DNA of 64,000 nucleotides from Opisthorchis felineus (GCA_004794785.1 SJOL01006397.1:526568-590567), one strand, 5' to 3'; positions 13,508 to 26,282 are shown, counted from the stretch's first letter. The notes: generated from the sequence alone by a model not told the origin. Translations and numbers: made by a program.

Positions 13508-13745
13508 AACCGATTTTACACTAATTTGCACATCAATCTGGTTTTAACGCGATACTCAACTGAATCCCAGCTGAAGATCACGTTTATGATTTTCTTCAAC
13601 TGAATGTGTTGCCTCATATTTCACTTGGTACGATAATCAAGATATCGCTGTTTATTTTCTTGAAGAAACACACTAATCAAGAAGGGCGAAACCGGTCGTG
13701 GGCTGTCGAAGAGTATTCAGCAACTTTATGAATAGTGTTTCCTCA
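13508..13745. repeat. Foldback repeat family, copy 6
   Basis: A forward 5' module (CACTAATTTGCACATCAAT, GTTTATGATTTTCTTCAACT, GAATGTGTTGCCTCATATTT, GGTACGATAATCAAGATATC) runs to about 13678. It is followed directly by a reverse 3' module (AAGAAGGGCGAAACCGGTCG, GTGGGCTGTCGAAGAGTATT). The forward-then-reverse order is the same foldback layout as in copy 1. Confidence 0.65.
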
Positions 13746-13970
13746 AGAATATAAACCGATTTCATTTTTTGATAATCAGACTGAGTTCCAAATTGCAACC
13801 GAACCTTTCGTGTTCGAAAGGCGGTCACATGTCATGGAAACGAATGCCCTGTCGCTTGACAGTGACAAGAACAGCAATCTGGTCGTAATAGAGAGGAGTT
13901 TGTCAAGACGAGGGTGATAGAGAAAGTTTTCAATCAACTGGAAAAAGCTTTGAGCCGATTTAGAAGTCAT

Positions 13971-14577
13971 CGTTTCAGAAGGGCTTGGTAAACAATGGGA
14001 AGTTTTTAACTGGGCAGCGTTTCGCTTTTGACAAAAGCTTCAGCAGACCAAGTGAGAAGGTCACCAAGTTGGCCAGGTTTTAAGGAAGACGGAGAACCAA
14101 TCACTAAGAGAACGGGTTTGGGTCAGCTGAGCTGACACGTGTGAAGGAGTCATCAGCACCTTAGATCTGAATCACGCTTAATCGCACCCCCCCTCCCCCC
14201 TCAACTAAATTGTCGTAGCATTCACAAGCCCACAAAAACCAACAAAATCTACCAGTGGCACTCGAGGTGAATAATCAATTGAAGCACCTTGAAGCGGAAG
14301 ATTAAGGAACCACACCCAATCAAAGCTAATTTGAAACTCCCACAACTCATCAACCTTAAGATTTAGGCAACCACACTAAGCGACAAGACCTTTTAATTGA
14401 CATTCAACACTGATCTAGTGGGCTAATCTGAAGAGGTCATACTGATTGGTTCTCCGTCTGGCTTAAAACGTGGCCAGATTGATGACCTGCTCACTTGGCC
14501 TGATGAAGGTTTCTTGTCAAAAGCGAAACATTGCCCAGTCAAAAACTACCGATTGTTTACCAAGTCCTTCTGAAACG
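13971..14577. mobile_element. Element with ~130-bp terminal inverted repeats (MITE/foldback-like)
   Basis: The left arm (13971-14104) begins CGTTTCAGAAGGGCTTGGTA and ends GACGGAGAACCAATCAC. The right arm (14444-14577) begins TGATTGGTTCTCCGTCTGG and ends AAGTCCTTCTGAAACG, and is the reverse complement of the left arm with scattered mismatches and small gaps. The arms enclose about 340 bp with no open frame of note, including a C-rich run near 14190. Size and structure fit a non-autonomous DNA transposon or foldback element. I could not identify a clear target-site duplication, so the class is uncertain. Confidence 0.72.
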
Positions 14578-15079
14578 AAACAGAGAATGTTCTTTGTAAA
14601 CATGCGTAATCGAAAAACGACTTAGCAGTGAGTTTGACCACTTGTATTCCAACTTGGGTCTGCCTGCCTCGACAGCCAAAATGATGGGGGAAGACGGAAT
14701 GCATTTACGGGGATTTCGGAAATCATGAAAAAGTATAAATCAGTGAAAAACCTAGTTACCAAGGCGTGGGCATAAGATACCAGACACCGTAATTCAGCGC
14801 CCCGGGGGTGGGGGGGGGGCAGAAGAAGGGCGGTAGGATATAAGTTAGATTAGTTGTTTCTCACCTCGGTGTGTGTACTGAGTGGTTTGGATGGAAGGTG
14901 TTCAGATGATCAGTGGTTTGAGGGACGGCAGTAACGATGGACAAAATGCTTCCCAAAAAGATCGCAGTTGTAGATCCAAAATTCCACGTTCCAAGACCAG
15001 TCAGGAATAAAAAGTGAGAGCTGTCTTCCAGTGCGATGCCGTCCACCAAGTGTGATGGACAAACATAAGACTCTTTTCT

Positions 15080-15525
15080 GGACACTATACACTACTTATA
15101 AGGTTGCTGGAAGTTCTTCGACAGCCTACGACCAGTTTCGCCCTTCTTTGGACTCCTCAGTTAGGCGTAGTTCCCGAGTTTCAATCAAGCTTACGTTCTA
15201 CCTGGGTACATATCTCACGCAAGTAGCGAAACATACTTATTTACAAGCTAAGTCAGTGTTAACGAGAACGAAGGAATGTCACAATCGAGAGATTCCGTTA
15301 TTACCAACTTATTCGCGAAGTACACACACTTTGGTGTTCAAGCAGATGCTAAGGCTAATGTTTTCTTGGGGACTACGCCTACCTGATAAGTCCAAAGGAC
15401 GACGAAGCCGGCAGTGGGCTATCGACGATTTTTCGGCACACAAGAAAATATACTGCGATGTTCTGAATATCGATCAAATTGAAATAAAGGGCGCCCTTAA
15501 TGTCGCACATTCATTTGAGTGATGG
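15080..15525. repeat. Foldback repeat family, copy 7 (inverted pair)
   Basis: The forward module at about 15085-15185 contains TACTTATAAGGTTGCTGGAA, TTCTTCGACAGCC, ACCAGTTTCGCCCTTCTTTG and TTAGGCGTAGTTCCCGAG. The reverse module at about 15365-15500 contains GGACTACGCCTACCTGATAA, GACGACGAAGCCGG and CTGCGATGTTCTGAATATCG. About 180 bp separate the two, again an inverted arrangement. The 163-codon frame crossing this region is a by-product of the repeat. Confidence 0.6.
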
Positions 15526-15530
15526 AGTTT

Positions 15531-18500
15531 CAGCTGTCTCTCATTGACACCAGTGTATTTTGAGACTGCAAAACATCTGTTCTCGGGAAAGTATGATTGG
15601 ACTATGGATTAAAGGGCGAGCAGAATTCGACCTCCCAGCGAAGAACCGATTGACGCTTTTTACACCTTGATAAGAAGCAGGGCGCTCGGAGAACGCAGAC
15701 GAAAATAAAGCCAGCTGAACCCTAATAGACCTTTTCACTGCAATGCTTACGGAAAGAAAACGATCTGCTCATGAAAACTGAAGAGCCTCTTCTGCTTGTA
15801 CTGTTTGAAACGGCATCGCCACTCCTAATTTACAAAAGTGCTGTCACTTCGTCTTTTCTGATTTTCGATGGCATGTCATACCATTTTTGACTGGAAACTC
15901 ATGTTTTACTGGACTGCGTTTACCGGATTTCCCGGAACTGTGTTCTTTCGTTCAGGCCCGAGTTAATGAACTTGTTCCAGGGTGCAAGTCGTAGAAGTAT
16001 TCTAGTTGGCCGGAGTTCCCGCACATTTATTACACCTGTATCGAAAATGTGTCTTCTGCTGACTGCATCCATTATTGAAATTGATTTTTGCAAAGGTTGG
16101 CGCCTCATGACCAGATCTACAGAAACAGCTTCGACACAATACTTGCGTTGTACTGGTCCAGGAATCGTAGTTGAAGGGTCACTTTGAATTGATTTTGATT
16201 GCTATTATTTCTCCGCTTCCAGCTCGATTGCGAGGTGAAGAACAGAAAGCACGATGGTCTCGCTCATTTTGTTCAGTCGGACAGGGGACCATCCGCAAAA
16301 TTCTGCTTTCAACATTATTGGGACGGTATTCGACGTTTGACTGTATTACGTAGAATCCTGTCCACTAATTTGTACGTTTCCCTCAAGTCCCACCAAATAC
16401 GCTGGATGGGTAGTTAAGCGATATCCTCTCTACTTTTGCGTCTCACATCACTGCTAATCTTCTCGTCACAGCAGGTAATGAAAATAGGGGTAATCCCAAA
16501 CCTTCTCCTCTTTCTATTTGGCCGGGTTCACCGGCCAACCGGACACGAGACATATTTGGATCATATACTCACACCTCTTCTGATTTTTATCGCTACAAGC
16601 TCTGTATGCTTCTTTGAATCTCCGATCACTCCATTAATTGTCCGACGAGTTGCACTGTTCCCTTCGAGTCATCGTTTTTCCATAGCTTCCACGCACAGGT
16701 TAGTCTATGAACGTCGTATCAACTCCAGATGGTGCTGTGTTGTTGAAAGCTCCCACGGTAGTTCTTTTGCCATCGATTAAGCGGGTATCTTCCAAATGAA
16801 ACGCTTCTTCAACCAACTTTACCTGTTGTAATATAAGCTCCAATCTGAATAATCAATTTTGCCTCCTTCCGCATTCGCCGCACTTGCGTTTGAACAGTTC
16901 TGCTCCTTCCTGAGGTAACTGTCCTGATTAGTCCACACTAATGAGGAGAAACAGTGAGATCGAGTTCTACGCCACATTTGGTGCATTGATTAGTACTCAA
17001 CGCGAAACGCTCGACTAATGCAGATTGCGTGTGTGGGAAGGAACCCTCCGTCTCCTACATAAAAAGGACCTAGCTTTGTAAGTAGAATGAAGGGCGACAA
17101 TTGCAACACCAGCTTTCACAACACAATGCCTCTCCCCTAAAGCGCTTCCCTTCATAACGACCACTCACCTTGTAATGAAGTTTCCGGCGGATTCCTGTTC
17201 ACTGTTGTTCCCTTAACCTCAACAGAGACCACGTTTACGAATAATGACGATGAAAATCTCGCATACCCCTTGATTTTGGTGTAGACCTATTTTTACACCT
17301 GTCAGAGGAGTTGGGGTGATACATGTATGTAATTTGACAGTCTGAATAAATACATGATATTTAAAATGCCTAAAATAAAGCACCGGTCAGGAAGCTGCAT
17401 ATCAATTCCGGTTTGGACTTCAGTTGCACGAACTCAAGGCCCGAGAGATTAGGCTAGGTATAGGTTTCCAACTTCAGTTACCTACAAACGATCAGCTATC
17501 AGTGCACTCCAAAGACTTGCGTAGATAATTGTGGACGGCTAACCTGCCGTAATTACGGTTACACCTAGGCCAAAGGGACAATCGTAAGTAGAAGCTTTGA
17601 TTACGGTTTAGCCATGAAGGTACGATTTCATTTACCATCATGTCACGTCAGGACCTACTCAACAATACGACAGAAGTGGTATCTCAAATAATGCACCTCA
17701 ATGCTAAAACCTCTTATACTAAGAGATTAGGTACTTGTTGACGAGACGCAAAAGTACAGAACAATTTTACGTTCAACTGGACGTGTTTACGGTTGTTGAA
17801 GTGATTGTGTTAAATGGTTTGTTTGCAGATTCCACGTCCACATCACTCTCGACTGAACACTCCACCTCCTGCCCTGACACGGTTATTCTGGTGGGTTCAC
17901 AGAAAATGGTGGAGGAGACAGCTGATTGTCTCCAGACCTAGGCAGTACCGTTGCGCAAAAATAAGATGGGACCCGTTTAAGCGCATTAGAATAACGGCAC
18001 AAGTTGTCACACCTTGTAGTATCAAACCACTGCTGAGTTTTCAGAGGACCCACCAACGTTTGAGAGTATTTGCGATAAGCCGTGAATCCCCAAGATTATT
18101 TTTAAAGGTCAGTACCATGCGTTGAAACGCAGAACCTATGATGAGACCACCAGCACTTTACAAGCAAACAACACGGTCGATCAACAGCGATGCGGATTTG
18201 AAAAACCATTTTCCAGCCAATCAGAAGTACTTTCCACTGCAGGCGAACTCAGGCTTCGACCATCAGATTGGCAAAACTCAGTTGTTTTACCCACTACCGC
18301 AGTCTAAAACAGTTGGCCACTGTGAACAAAAACCGACTGACAGACTCCAACTGCTGCAGAACAAACTGGTTAGTGAACTAATCAGCAGCAACCATATGTG
18401 GACATCCAATGAAGCATGTAAAGAGGGGCAAACGATGTACTTTGTGATCTAGAGATTCACGGTTCTGCATCAATGAACTGAGATTTCCCTGGGGCGATCG

Positions 18501-20094
18501 ATTTCTGGGAACGCAACAAAACCTTTGGGATATTCTACGCAAGAAGCGGGAAGCAATATGGGCGGGAATAGCAGCGCTCCTCACTTGGACTATGTTCCCT
18601 GCAGTTGGTCGTTTGACTTAACAAAATAATGGAGGCGGGATAGTCATGGTAGGTTTTATCAGGATCGACGGTGACAAACTATTTGTAAAAGAGTTTCGGT
18701 AATGGAATTCAAGTCTGCAAGGATGAGGGCGGGAAGCAAACCTCAAGAGGTCATGAAACGGATAGATATCTATTGATGTACTGGAGACATCTCAGTGGTC
18801 AAGGTGGGAAAAACTGACGGGGAGGTCCGCGGTTTTCAAATGTTCTGGTCCAGGCTTGAGTGACCTGAGAGAATCCCGTCCCTTGTGCCGCTTTTGGGTG
18901 GCGTGGAAACCACAGCTGGACAATAAATTAAATTTGGGGGCCCAATCGACGCTGAGGCTGTTGAAACCAACGTACACACGAGTTTGGTAAAGCTTTGAAT
19001 GGGACCTTTGGCTTACAAACTAGATATACAACAGTCAATATCCCGATATCAAGATGACTTATTTAAGGATGGAAAACGAACACCCGAATTTAGAGTAATG
19101 CTACTGGTAAAGTCGGAGATTGAACACGAATGCACTGATTTTAGCGCGTTAGTGACTAGCCAAAAGCTTGGACGAGGTTAGAAACAGTCCCAGGGGGTTG
19201 GCAGATAAGACGGACAAAAGTCGCCGTGGAAACAAGCGAAATACATGAACCGCAGTGCAATCCGGAGAGAACTGTCATGTTGCCACCACCACAATTACAG
19301 GTTAAGACTAAAGCCGACCAAGTATGACCGTGTGCAGTCCAGGTTGCCTTTGCGGTCGTGGATAGAAACTAGGGGTGATCATGGAAATTGTCAATTTGAA
19401 ACAAATATGCAGGTCAAAATGGTTGAAACGACGAAGTGCAAAGTAGGCGCGTTCGAGTTTGTGAATACGACATCAACAGGGAATAAGATCTGAGATGGAC
19501 ACGTCATTGTGGTGGCTAGTCGAAGTCCAAATGAGGTTAGAAGCTGCTGTATAAGAGACGAACGAAGCAATCAGATTCACAGCGTGAATTTGCGGAAAAG
19601 TGAATACAACACACTTCTATGTAAGATCTACGCTTTGAATCTTGATTATCTATGATCTCCTAAATTACTGATGATTTGATTGACTTCGGGTGTCTGCAAC
19701 AGAGAGGCACGCCAAGCTGCAGACAACACCGTCAAACGCCATTTCTTCATCGATCGGCTTTGTCTGTAGTACAGCCTTTCGGATCCGTTCGATTAGTACT
19801 GGCGTGTGACAATTACAGACAGCTGAGTTCGTCTGGTCTGCGCGCTTACCAGTTCCACTGAATTGGAGGTGCTAACAGGCGGGTCAATCGAACGACACAA
19901 CTGGGACAGTTACTGGGTCGTCGTTCGAGCCGTCGGGAGACCCGATCACCGCTCAAACGTGAACACGTCACACCTGTACAGACATGGTAATTCAGGTGCG
20001 CGCTGGTGGTGTTGTGCTAACATGCTCACATCGCATGCCAGATATCCAGAGGTCGGACCACGACACGACCAAGGACATGCACTGATGGTGAGCT
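15531..20094. other. No recognisable gene; one dispersed-repeat fragment
   Basis: Many short overlapping frames occur on both strands, none with a domain or coherent splice borders. A segment at 17795-17905 has a diverged partner at 26600-26705, listed separately. I see nothing else that I can name. Confidence 0.35.
17795..17905 (+). repeat. Dispersed repeat pair, member 1
   Basis: ACGTCCACATCACTCTCG, TGAACACTCCACCTCCTG and GTTATTCTGGTGGGTTCAC align, with substitutions, to 26630-26705. The family is unknown. Confidence 0.5.
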
Positions 20095-20176
20095 TCAAAA
20101 ATCATCACCATCATCGAGACAGCAACATCAGTGTTGACACTGATGCTTCACTGCAGTACAACCATAATAGTTGTAA
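20095..20176 (-). mobile_element. RTE-like element, extreme 3' end with trinucleotide tail
   Basis: Reading the minus strand: GTACTGCAGTGAAGCATCAG, TGTCAACACTGATGTTGCTG, then a short GAT-rich tail. The same terminus ends the longer RTE copy at 43.8 kb (+) and the fragment at 57.1 kb (-). This is a 5'-truncated end fragment with no coding sequence. Confidence 0.6.
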
Positions 20177-20177
20177 G

Positions 20178-20290
20178 TGTCATGGTTGTACGTGGGCTGG
20201 GATACTGCCAGGGCGCCCACACATAGACGGGAGGACGATTAGGGTCCTTAACCAAAGCCTGACCGCAAGGCAGCGGTGTCTGGCGGGAAA
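20178..20290 (-). repeat. SINE-related unit, divergent subfamily, copy 1
   Basis: GTACGTGGGCTGGGATACTG, CCAGGGCGCCCA and GATTAGGGTCCTTAACCAAA match the units at 25.6 kb and 56.9 kb. The CTGGGATACTGCCAGG core is the same as in the body of the tRNA-derived SINEs elsewhere in the window, but the tRNA-like head differs. Confidence 0.5.
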
Positions 20291-20920
20291 TGCAAATGCA
20301 TTACCAATTTTATAGAACTAGTTGCCACCCCCAACCTACAGGGCCAGGTGACTGTGTTCGTCAGACCTCTAACCATTGACCGACCTGGTATGAGAGACTC
20401 TATGAGTGTCGCACGGACACCACCCAGTATAGCTCAATGGGTCCCGGAGGCACACAAACCGTCACATCACGGTAAGGTACAGTCTCTTTGCGATGGGAGC
20501 TCTAAGAGTGAAACACGAGTCCAGCACTTCTTCCTTTGGTGTGGACTCAATTTGCGCCAAGATAGAAGGACTGTTCAAACAAGTGATGTGAACGTGGATC
20601 TAACTCCATACCGTTGGACTAGCCGAAGGCAACTTTATCTCTGCTGGTGGCGAGGTAATTCCTCGACATTGAGTTGTGAACTTTCCTAACTGTTGACAAT
20701 CTCGTGATTGCACTTCAGACTGCGATTCAATTCCGGTTTGCAAGAATATGGGCTACACAGCAGACGACAGGGTCCGAATACAATCAGGTGGGCTCATCAC
20801 GTCGTGCTAGTATGCAGCGCGGATAAGCACGGGGATTGAACACTTAGCATATTCATTTCAGAAAAAACGAAAATTCTACCCTACCCTCGGAAACGCTAGT
20901 TGAAATATACGGTTACAAAT

Positions 20921-21177
20921 ACACTTTCAGTGCCCCGGTGCAGAACTCGTGCGATACGGTTTTAGTTGGAGACCTGACGAGGAAACCATTGTCGAGGCAT
21001 TTCGAAATTCCCAAACGGTGTTCGCTCCAGGACAGTGTAGTGAAAAAAGGAAGAGCCGCTTCTCTGACTTCGCTCCCGTAGCACCAACGTTTCTGACCAT
21101 GGACATTCATCGTCTCTCAACCATCAGCCGAGAAGTCGAATTGAACTCACCAGATGAATGTAGGATGATTAGATAGG
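20921..21177 (+). CDS. Candidate terminal exon, unrecognised
   Basis: An acceptor-like ATACACTTTCAG is followed by an open frame that runs to TAG near 21175. It has a protein-like composition (for example RYGFSWRPDEETIVEAFRN, then a basic EKRKSRF). No family is recognised. It would belong to a plus-strand gene whose other exons I cannot find. The same piece could be part of a decayed mobile element, because SINE and RTE remnants lie just upstream. Confidence 0.2.
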
Positions 21178-22783
21178 TAGGTGATCAGTTCATAATAACA
21201 AAACTATGCTGAGACTATCCTCGTGCTAGTTAGGGTTCAATTGTCCTTTGTTTAGTTCAGTAAATACGTCGTATTCACTCAACTGAAACATACGTCTCTG
21301 ATCTTTTCAACAGGGGGCAAATGGATGGGCAAAATGAATATACCCCCAGTAAAATCCTTGTATTGCTGTAGCATAGTTTGAACGAATGATGCATTCTACG
21401 TTGAGCCACAAGCTGACGATTACCTAGCAGATACTATCTCACGCTGGATGATTAGAACTCGATACATTTCGCTAAGTCTAGTAACCGAAATGAGGTCGAG
21501 GTCATGAACTGAACCACACATAAAACCATGGAAACGCGCTTTGTAGTTCTACTTCAAGGACCGTTACCCGAATTGAAAGCATAGTAGTGAGAATAGATCA
21601 TACCTGTCAAATTAGCTCAAGTATGCTCCATGAGATGTAACACAGGGTTGCACTCTGATTCTAATCTTTTCTTAATACACACCTGGCTTTAATTAGCATA
21701 AAAACTATTCTCTCTTATAAACATTAGAGACCTTTTCAACGCTTAACGGGTTCATGAAACACGTCTTCTGGTTTCACTCTATGCACTGTTGACATTCGGA
21801 CAGGAAGTGAAGTACACATTTGTAACGTTCATCGGAACTCCTAATTTCGCATGACACAGTAACTGAAGTTGTTTGCTAGGTATTACTCTCTTGCTTTGAG
21901 CATTACTCAATAATTTTGAAGAAACGACTCACTCCCATAGTAAACGATTAATCAAATTAGCTTCAAATGACACCAGCCGCCCTTCACGTTAATTTTTAGG
22001 ATCTCAACACCTGTTGGGACGGTCTGCAGGAGAGTACAAAGTCAGGCAATTGTGCTAAAAACGAGTCACAAAATTTCGGTGGACTCTGACTCCCCGTCTA
22101 AAAGCTATGAGCAAAAAAGCGCACGCCATCGTTCTAATGTTAAAACGTCGGAGGAGGTATTCAGTGCCATCTAACAACTAAATAAATAAACGCGTACCAG
22201 TTTCGATGAAACTATCCATCCTTGCACTTAAAGTAAACTGACCAGCAGTCGTCGCATTCTAGAATTAAAAGTCATAGTGGAAATAAATGTTTCATATAAG
22301 AGGAAGCAGTTTGGCGCAGAATGCGTCGGCGCCTGTGTCACACGATACCAAATACGAGGACAGTTGAATCATCCAGAAAAATAGCAGAAATATACACCAA
22401 GGTAATAAAGAAACCGAGGACGTAAAATAAGCGAGGTGCCCACCACGAATAAATGAGACGGGCGAATCACCTCGCTACGACAACGGAATTTCACAGAACA
22501 CCTGAGTGCGTCAAGTGACCACCGAGATGGGTGATTACAAGTAATCAGAAATAGCTGGTGGAAGATACCACTGTGCGTAAAATGATCACAGTGATTTCAT
22601 GAAAGCGTAAGACAACTGCCACATGACAATAAATCGACAAATAGTGAGCGTTAAAGAGACGAAAACGATAATGATGATCAAGGAAGATAGAAACTACCAC
22701 AATTCTTAGAGTTCGAATGCATCAGATTGAGGTTACACGGGGTGGAAGTACCGGGTTGAGTAGGATTTTACAAAGAATCAGCT
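21178..22783. other. Intergenic region downstream of the receptor stop codon
   Basis: This 1.6 kb should include the 3' untranslated region of the minus-strand nuclear receptor. I saw no canonical AATAAA on the minus strand close to the stop; an ATTAAA-type signal lies only near 21690. No open frame of interest is present. Confidence 0.35.
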
Positions 22784-23040
22784 TCACATGTAATCGTTTG
22801 GGTTCACCACTGGCATTAGAAATTCCCTGAGATTGTTGGGTATGGGAATATGATTGAAGCTATACCACTGGGCGAGATTGTGCGTTACCTTGGCCGCCAA
22901 TTCACGGAGTGTTGACAAAAGTAAGATCAAATGTGCACACCTGGTTCGCGAACCCTGGCTTTCGCAGAGTCGACGCAACAGCTCGGCCCAGACACCTTGG
23001 ATCCGACTGACGGCTTGTACCTCCAAAAGATTGGCCCTTT
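22784..23040 (-). CDS. Nuclear receptor exon 7: LBD helices 9-12 and stop
   Basis: The acceptor GCATCTGACCAG precedes the exon; the split codon G|AA joins it to exon 6 and continues the LBD as ERANLLEVQAVSRIQG, the usual loop into helix 9. CAHLILLLSTLRELA is a good helix 10/11. The protein ends with PIPNNLREFLMPVV, where LREFL fits the hydrophobic-x-Glu-hydrophobic pattern of an AF-2 helix (residues about 861-865 of 875). The TGA stop is at 22786-22784. Alone this would be a weak open frame; phase and helix order make it convincing. Confidence 0.82.
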
Positions 23041-23454
23041 CTGGTCAGATGCACAGGGATGCAGATAACAGATAACGGATAGCAGAAAAAAATGGACACA
23101 CGAGCTGGCGATAATCACAATATCGTATCTGGTACACTCAACAGTCTAAAAATAATTGGCCTGAAAAGACGGGGCCTAACAGCTTGAAACAACGGCACAA
23201 TTCAGTATACTAACAAAAGCGGGCCACATTACACGAAACGTGAGTAATTTCCGGGTAGTGACAGGTTGTGTATTGAGTGGAGCGCGGGAACCATAAGATG
23301 GACGTCTTTCGAAATAAGCTTATCTCAAACTGCGGTAACCAAGGTACAATGGTACATAGATTGCATGTATACATTTCGAAATACTCCCATAAAAAACCCA
23401 AAGATGTGCCAAAATCTGTATCCTAAATCCGACACTAACCCCGTCATCACCATT

Positions 23455-25490
23455 GACAACACCAGGCTAGCCTACCACAAACATCCGAGGTGCCTACACC
23501 TCCAGCACTGTCAGACAATCTGGACAGAAACTGACAGCATAAACAGCACTGGTATCGGTTAGCTACAATATCGTCCAGTGTCTCCAACCAAGCACGTGGG
23601 GGGTCACGTGGACCCCATCCTGGAAGACGAACAGCCCTAACAGCACCCAAACTTTTGTGAAATCTGTCACACAATTCTGCCATGTCAAATTCTGTCTATA
23701 TATAGGTTTGCGCCGCTCTGAATTGGGTAAGGAAAACAGCGCTCCTCTGAGCAAGCGGTAAATCGGCATGTGCAACACATGGCCCAGCCAACTTAGCTTA
23801 CAGTGGCGGATGAATACCCAAAACCTGTCCTGTGATCACCTCATTGAGAATTCGCTGGTTCCAGCAGATTCTAAGACATCGGTGCCCGGAGACCTGAAGA
23901 TGCCTCAGATCTTCCACCCGGAATACTTAAGTCTCGCATCCATACAAAAATATAACCCGTACTGTAGCCCGGTATACGCATCCCTTGAAACCCAGTGGGA
24001 TATATTTTGACACCACAAGTAGAGCAAGCTGGCAAATGCAATTCTGGCCTTTGAGAATCATGCGCTCCCCTGGTCTGTCACACTATCGTCACAACTAATG
24101 CAATTTCCAAGATATGTATAGTGTTCCGCAGCCTCCTTGAATTCCCATAAACACATTCAAGGACTGTACGTCTCGCAGCATAACTTTGTACTTTGTGGGC
24201 GCAAAGCATACGCCGAAGGACTGGATGACCTTACTCAGCTTTTCTACTAATGCTTTCGCTTCTCGCTCTTTTTCAAAATTGAGAACAATGTCGTTTGCAT
24301 ATCCCAAGTCGACAAGGTTCCCGCTCGGAGAGATCTGAACGCCGGGGATTGGGAGACCTTCCAGTGTTCCCCTCATTATCTCATCAATAACAAAACTAAA
24401 CAAAAATGGAGGAAGTGGACATCTTTGTCGGACGCCACCGTTTGTAGGAAAGCTTTCGGGAAGCTCCCCACACTCACACACCCATCAGTGTGTGAATACA
24501 AACAGCGAATGATACTCACGAACTTCTGAAGCATGCCTTGTTGCGCAATCGTGTTGAAAAGAAAAGAACTTCGGTAGATGGTTTTTCGCTGGCTTGTTTC
24601 ACACTGGGGTTAGATAAATTCTCAACGATGTGCACAACTTGCGCGCCCCTGAAAAGTGCAACGAGAAGCAGAAACGAACGAGCACATGATATGAATCCAC
24701 AAAGGTGTTCTAGAACGAGCGACAATCAGAAGTTGGCCCACGCCACCTAAAGATAATGGCGATCCGGTCTGTGTTGTAGGTTGGCCCGAGTGCAGGAGCG
24801 CTATCTGGCCAACCGGTTTCGGTTGCTTTGGAAGTTAGTACGCTGTCTGCGATCCGCACACAACTGCATCGGGCGTCCGCCATTGTCCGTGCTCCCCGAT
24901 TTCAATCCAAGACGACCATCCAACTGAGCCTTATCACTCCTAAGTCTACCTACTTGCGCATTCATATCTCCGGTAGCTATAACAATATCTGAGTTCGTAG
25001 CCCGTCGCAACAAGGCGCTCAAAGCATTGTAAAAGCTATCCCTGAGTTTATCGGAGCTACAGTCTGTTGAGACGTAAGCAGATACGATGAAAAGACAGTG
25101 ATTATCGGCGCGTTTACGGGATAGTCCCACAGACATCAAACGAACCACAGATACGACTACCAACGGGTAACCATTCAACCAGAGACCCTTCAGCTCGGTG
25201 GCTTAGGGCAGTGCCAAATCTAACAGAAGCAATAACAGCGGCTTCTGGATAAAGGGTGCGGATCCGGAGGCGAGAGGAAACTGATGGAAAGGCCAGATCA
25301 ACAACCGTACTTGGGTCGTAAATCCTCGTTTCAGACAGACAGTACACATCAGTAGAACGTGAATCCAGCATACAAGTAAGAGCACTCTGTTGTTCAACTT
25401 GTTTCAGAGTGTGAACGTTAAAGGCTGCCAGAAGAACCGAACCTCGGAGTGTCTGTGGCCGATCCGGCCAAGTCAACCACAAAAATTGCA
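23455..25490 (-). mobile_element. RTE-like non-LTR retrotransposon, rearranged copy
   Basis: In minus-strand order there are three coding remnants. First is an endonuclease region (25482 to 24801) with LLAAFNVHTLKQ, YCLSETRIYD and the APE-type block IVIATGDMNAQVGRL, broken by a frameshift. Second is a reverse-transcriptase segment (24481 to 24095) with the block around VRQRCPLPPFLFSFVIDEIM. Third is the C-terminal and 3' region (about 23780 to 23455) with WLGHVLHMPIYRL and VRLPGWGPRDPP. The catalytic YADD is YAND here. Most of the RT thumb and the region between endonuclease and RT are missing or unrecognisable, so this is a dead copy. It lies within the last receptor intron. Confidence 0.8.
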
Positions 25491-25559
25491 GTTAATGCTA
25501 ATGAGCGGCTGATGGCACCATGCGACGGCCCATATGGTAGCATTTATTTGTAGCTGTTC

Positions 25560-25672
25560 AATTCACGGTTGTACGTGGGCTGGGATACTGCCAGGGAGCC
25601 CAGACCTGGATAGGACGATTAGGGTCCTCAACCAAAGTATTTGGCTCGAAGTTCTAATCGCAAGGCAGGGAT
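25560..25672 (-). repeat. SINE-related unit, divergent subfamily, copy 2
   Basis: GTACGTGGGCTGGGATACTG, CCAGGGAGCCCAGACCTGG, GGACGATTAGGGTCCTCAAC and CGCAAGGCAG match the unit at 20.2 kb and, reversed, the one at 56.9 kb. It sits directly 5' (in element orientation) of the RTE copy, as if the two were co-inserted or the unit were part of the element's leader. Confidence 0.5.
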
Positions 25673-25934
25673 GGTAGGCGTAATACCGTCAAAACAGCGT
25701 ACATTTTCAAGGATCAAGTCACCACACAAGTTCCAACCCGCAAACCGGAAGACCCGGAGACTGTGTTAGTCAGATAGCTACTAATTGATCAACCTGGCAT
25801 GAGGCTCGAAATGAAATTCGAATCCCATTACTGAAAATTAGCGTGCCTTGTATGTATTTCGTGTCCGCTTCATGAATTCTTTGTGATTGTGTATCTGAAA
25901 GATTTTTTTGTATGTAAAAATACCAATACTGTTC

Positions 25935-26282
25935 TCGATGGAACACACTACTCACAAGGTCGCTGAAAATCCGACCGTTTCTGCCCTTATTGGGACTCAT
26001 CAGCCAGTTGCAGTCCGCGAGTTTTCGTAGGTTCCACTTGCACACCAAACTGGACACGATTGGCGAAATACACGCATTTGCAAATTAAGTTGGTATCAAT
26101 GAGTGGTTTTCCGCCAAGAAAATGTAGTGCGATGCTTCGAATATCGTACCAACTGAAACATGAGGCGGCCTTTGTGCAGCACATGCAGTTGGAGTGTAGA
26201 ATAAACGGGAGATTCAGTTTGCATTCAGCTGAGTCTTCCGTTAACACCAACCTAATTTGCAAATGAGTGTATTTCGTCAATT
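25935..26282. repeat. Foldback repeat family, copy 8 (inverted modules)
   Basis: The forward 3' module (AACACACTACTCACAAGGTC, ATTGGGACTCATCAGCC, GCAGTCCGCGAG) is followed by a reverse 5' module (CGAATATCGTACCAACTGAA, ACATGAGGCGGCC, GCAGCACATGCAGTTG, GCAAATGAGTGTATTTC). Confidence 0.65.

Noticed and set aside
14188..14822. C-run near 14190 and G-run near 14810 as a functional G-quadruplex pair
   Set aside because: They are simple homopolymer-rich stretches; nothing beyond composition supports a role.
15031..15522. 163-codon plus-strand frame
   Set aside because: It runs through two inverted modules of the foldback repeat; not a gene.
19863..20689. Plus-strand frames of 150 and 137 codons
   Set aside because: They cross a reverse RTE terminus and a SINE-related unit; the frames are by-products of repeats.
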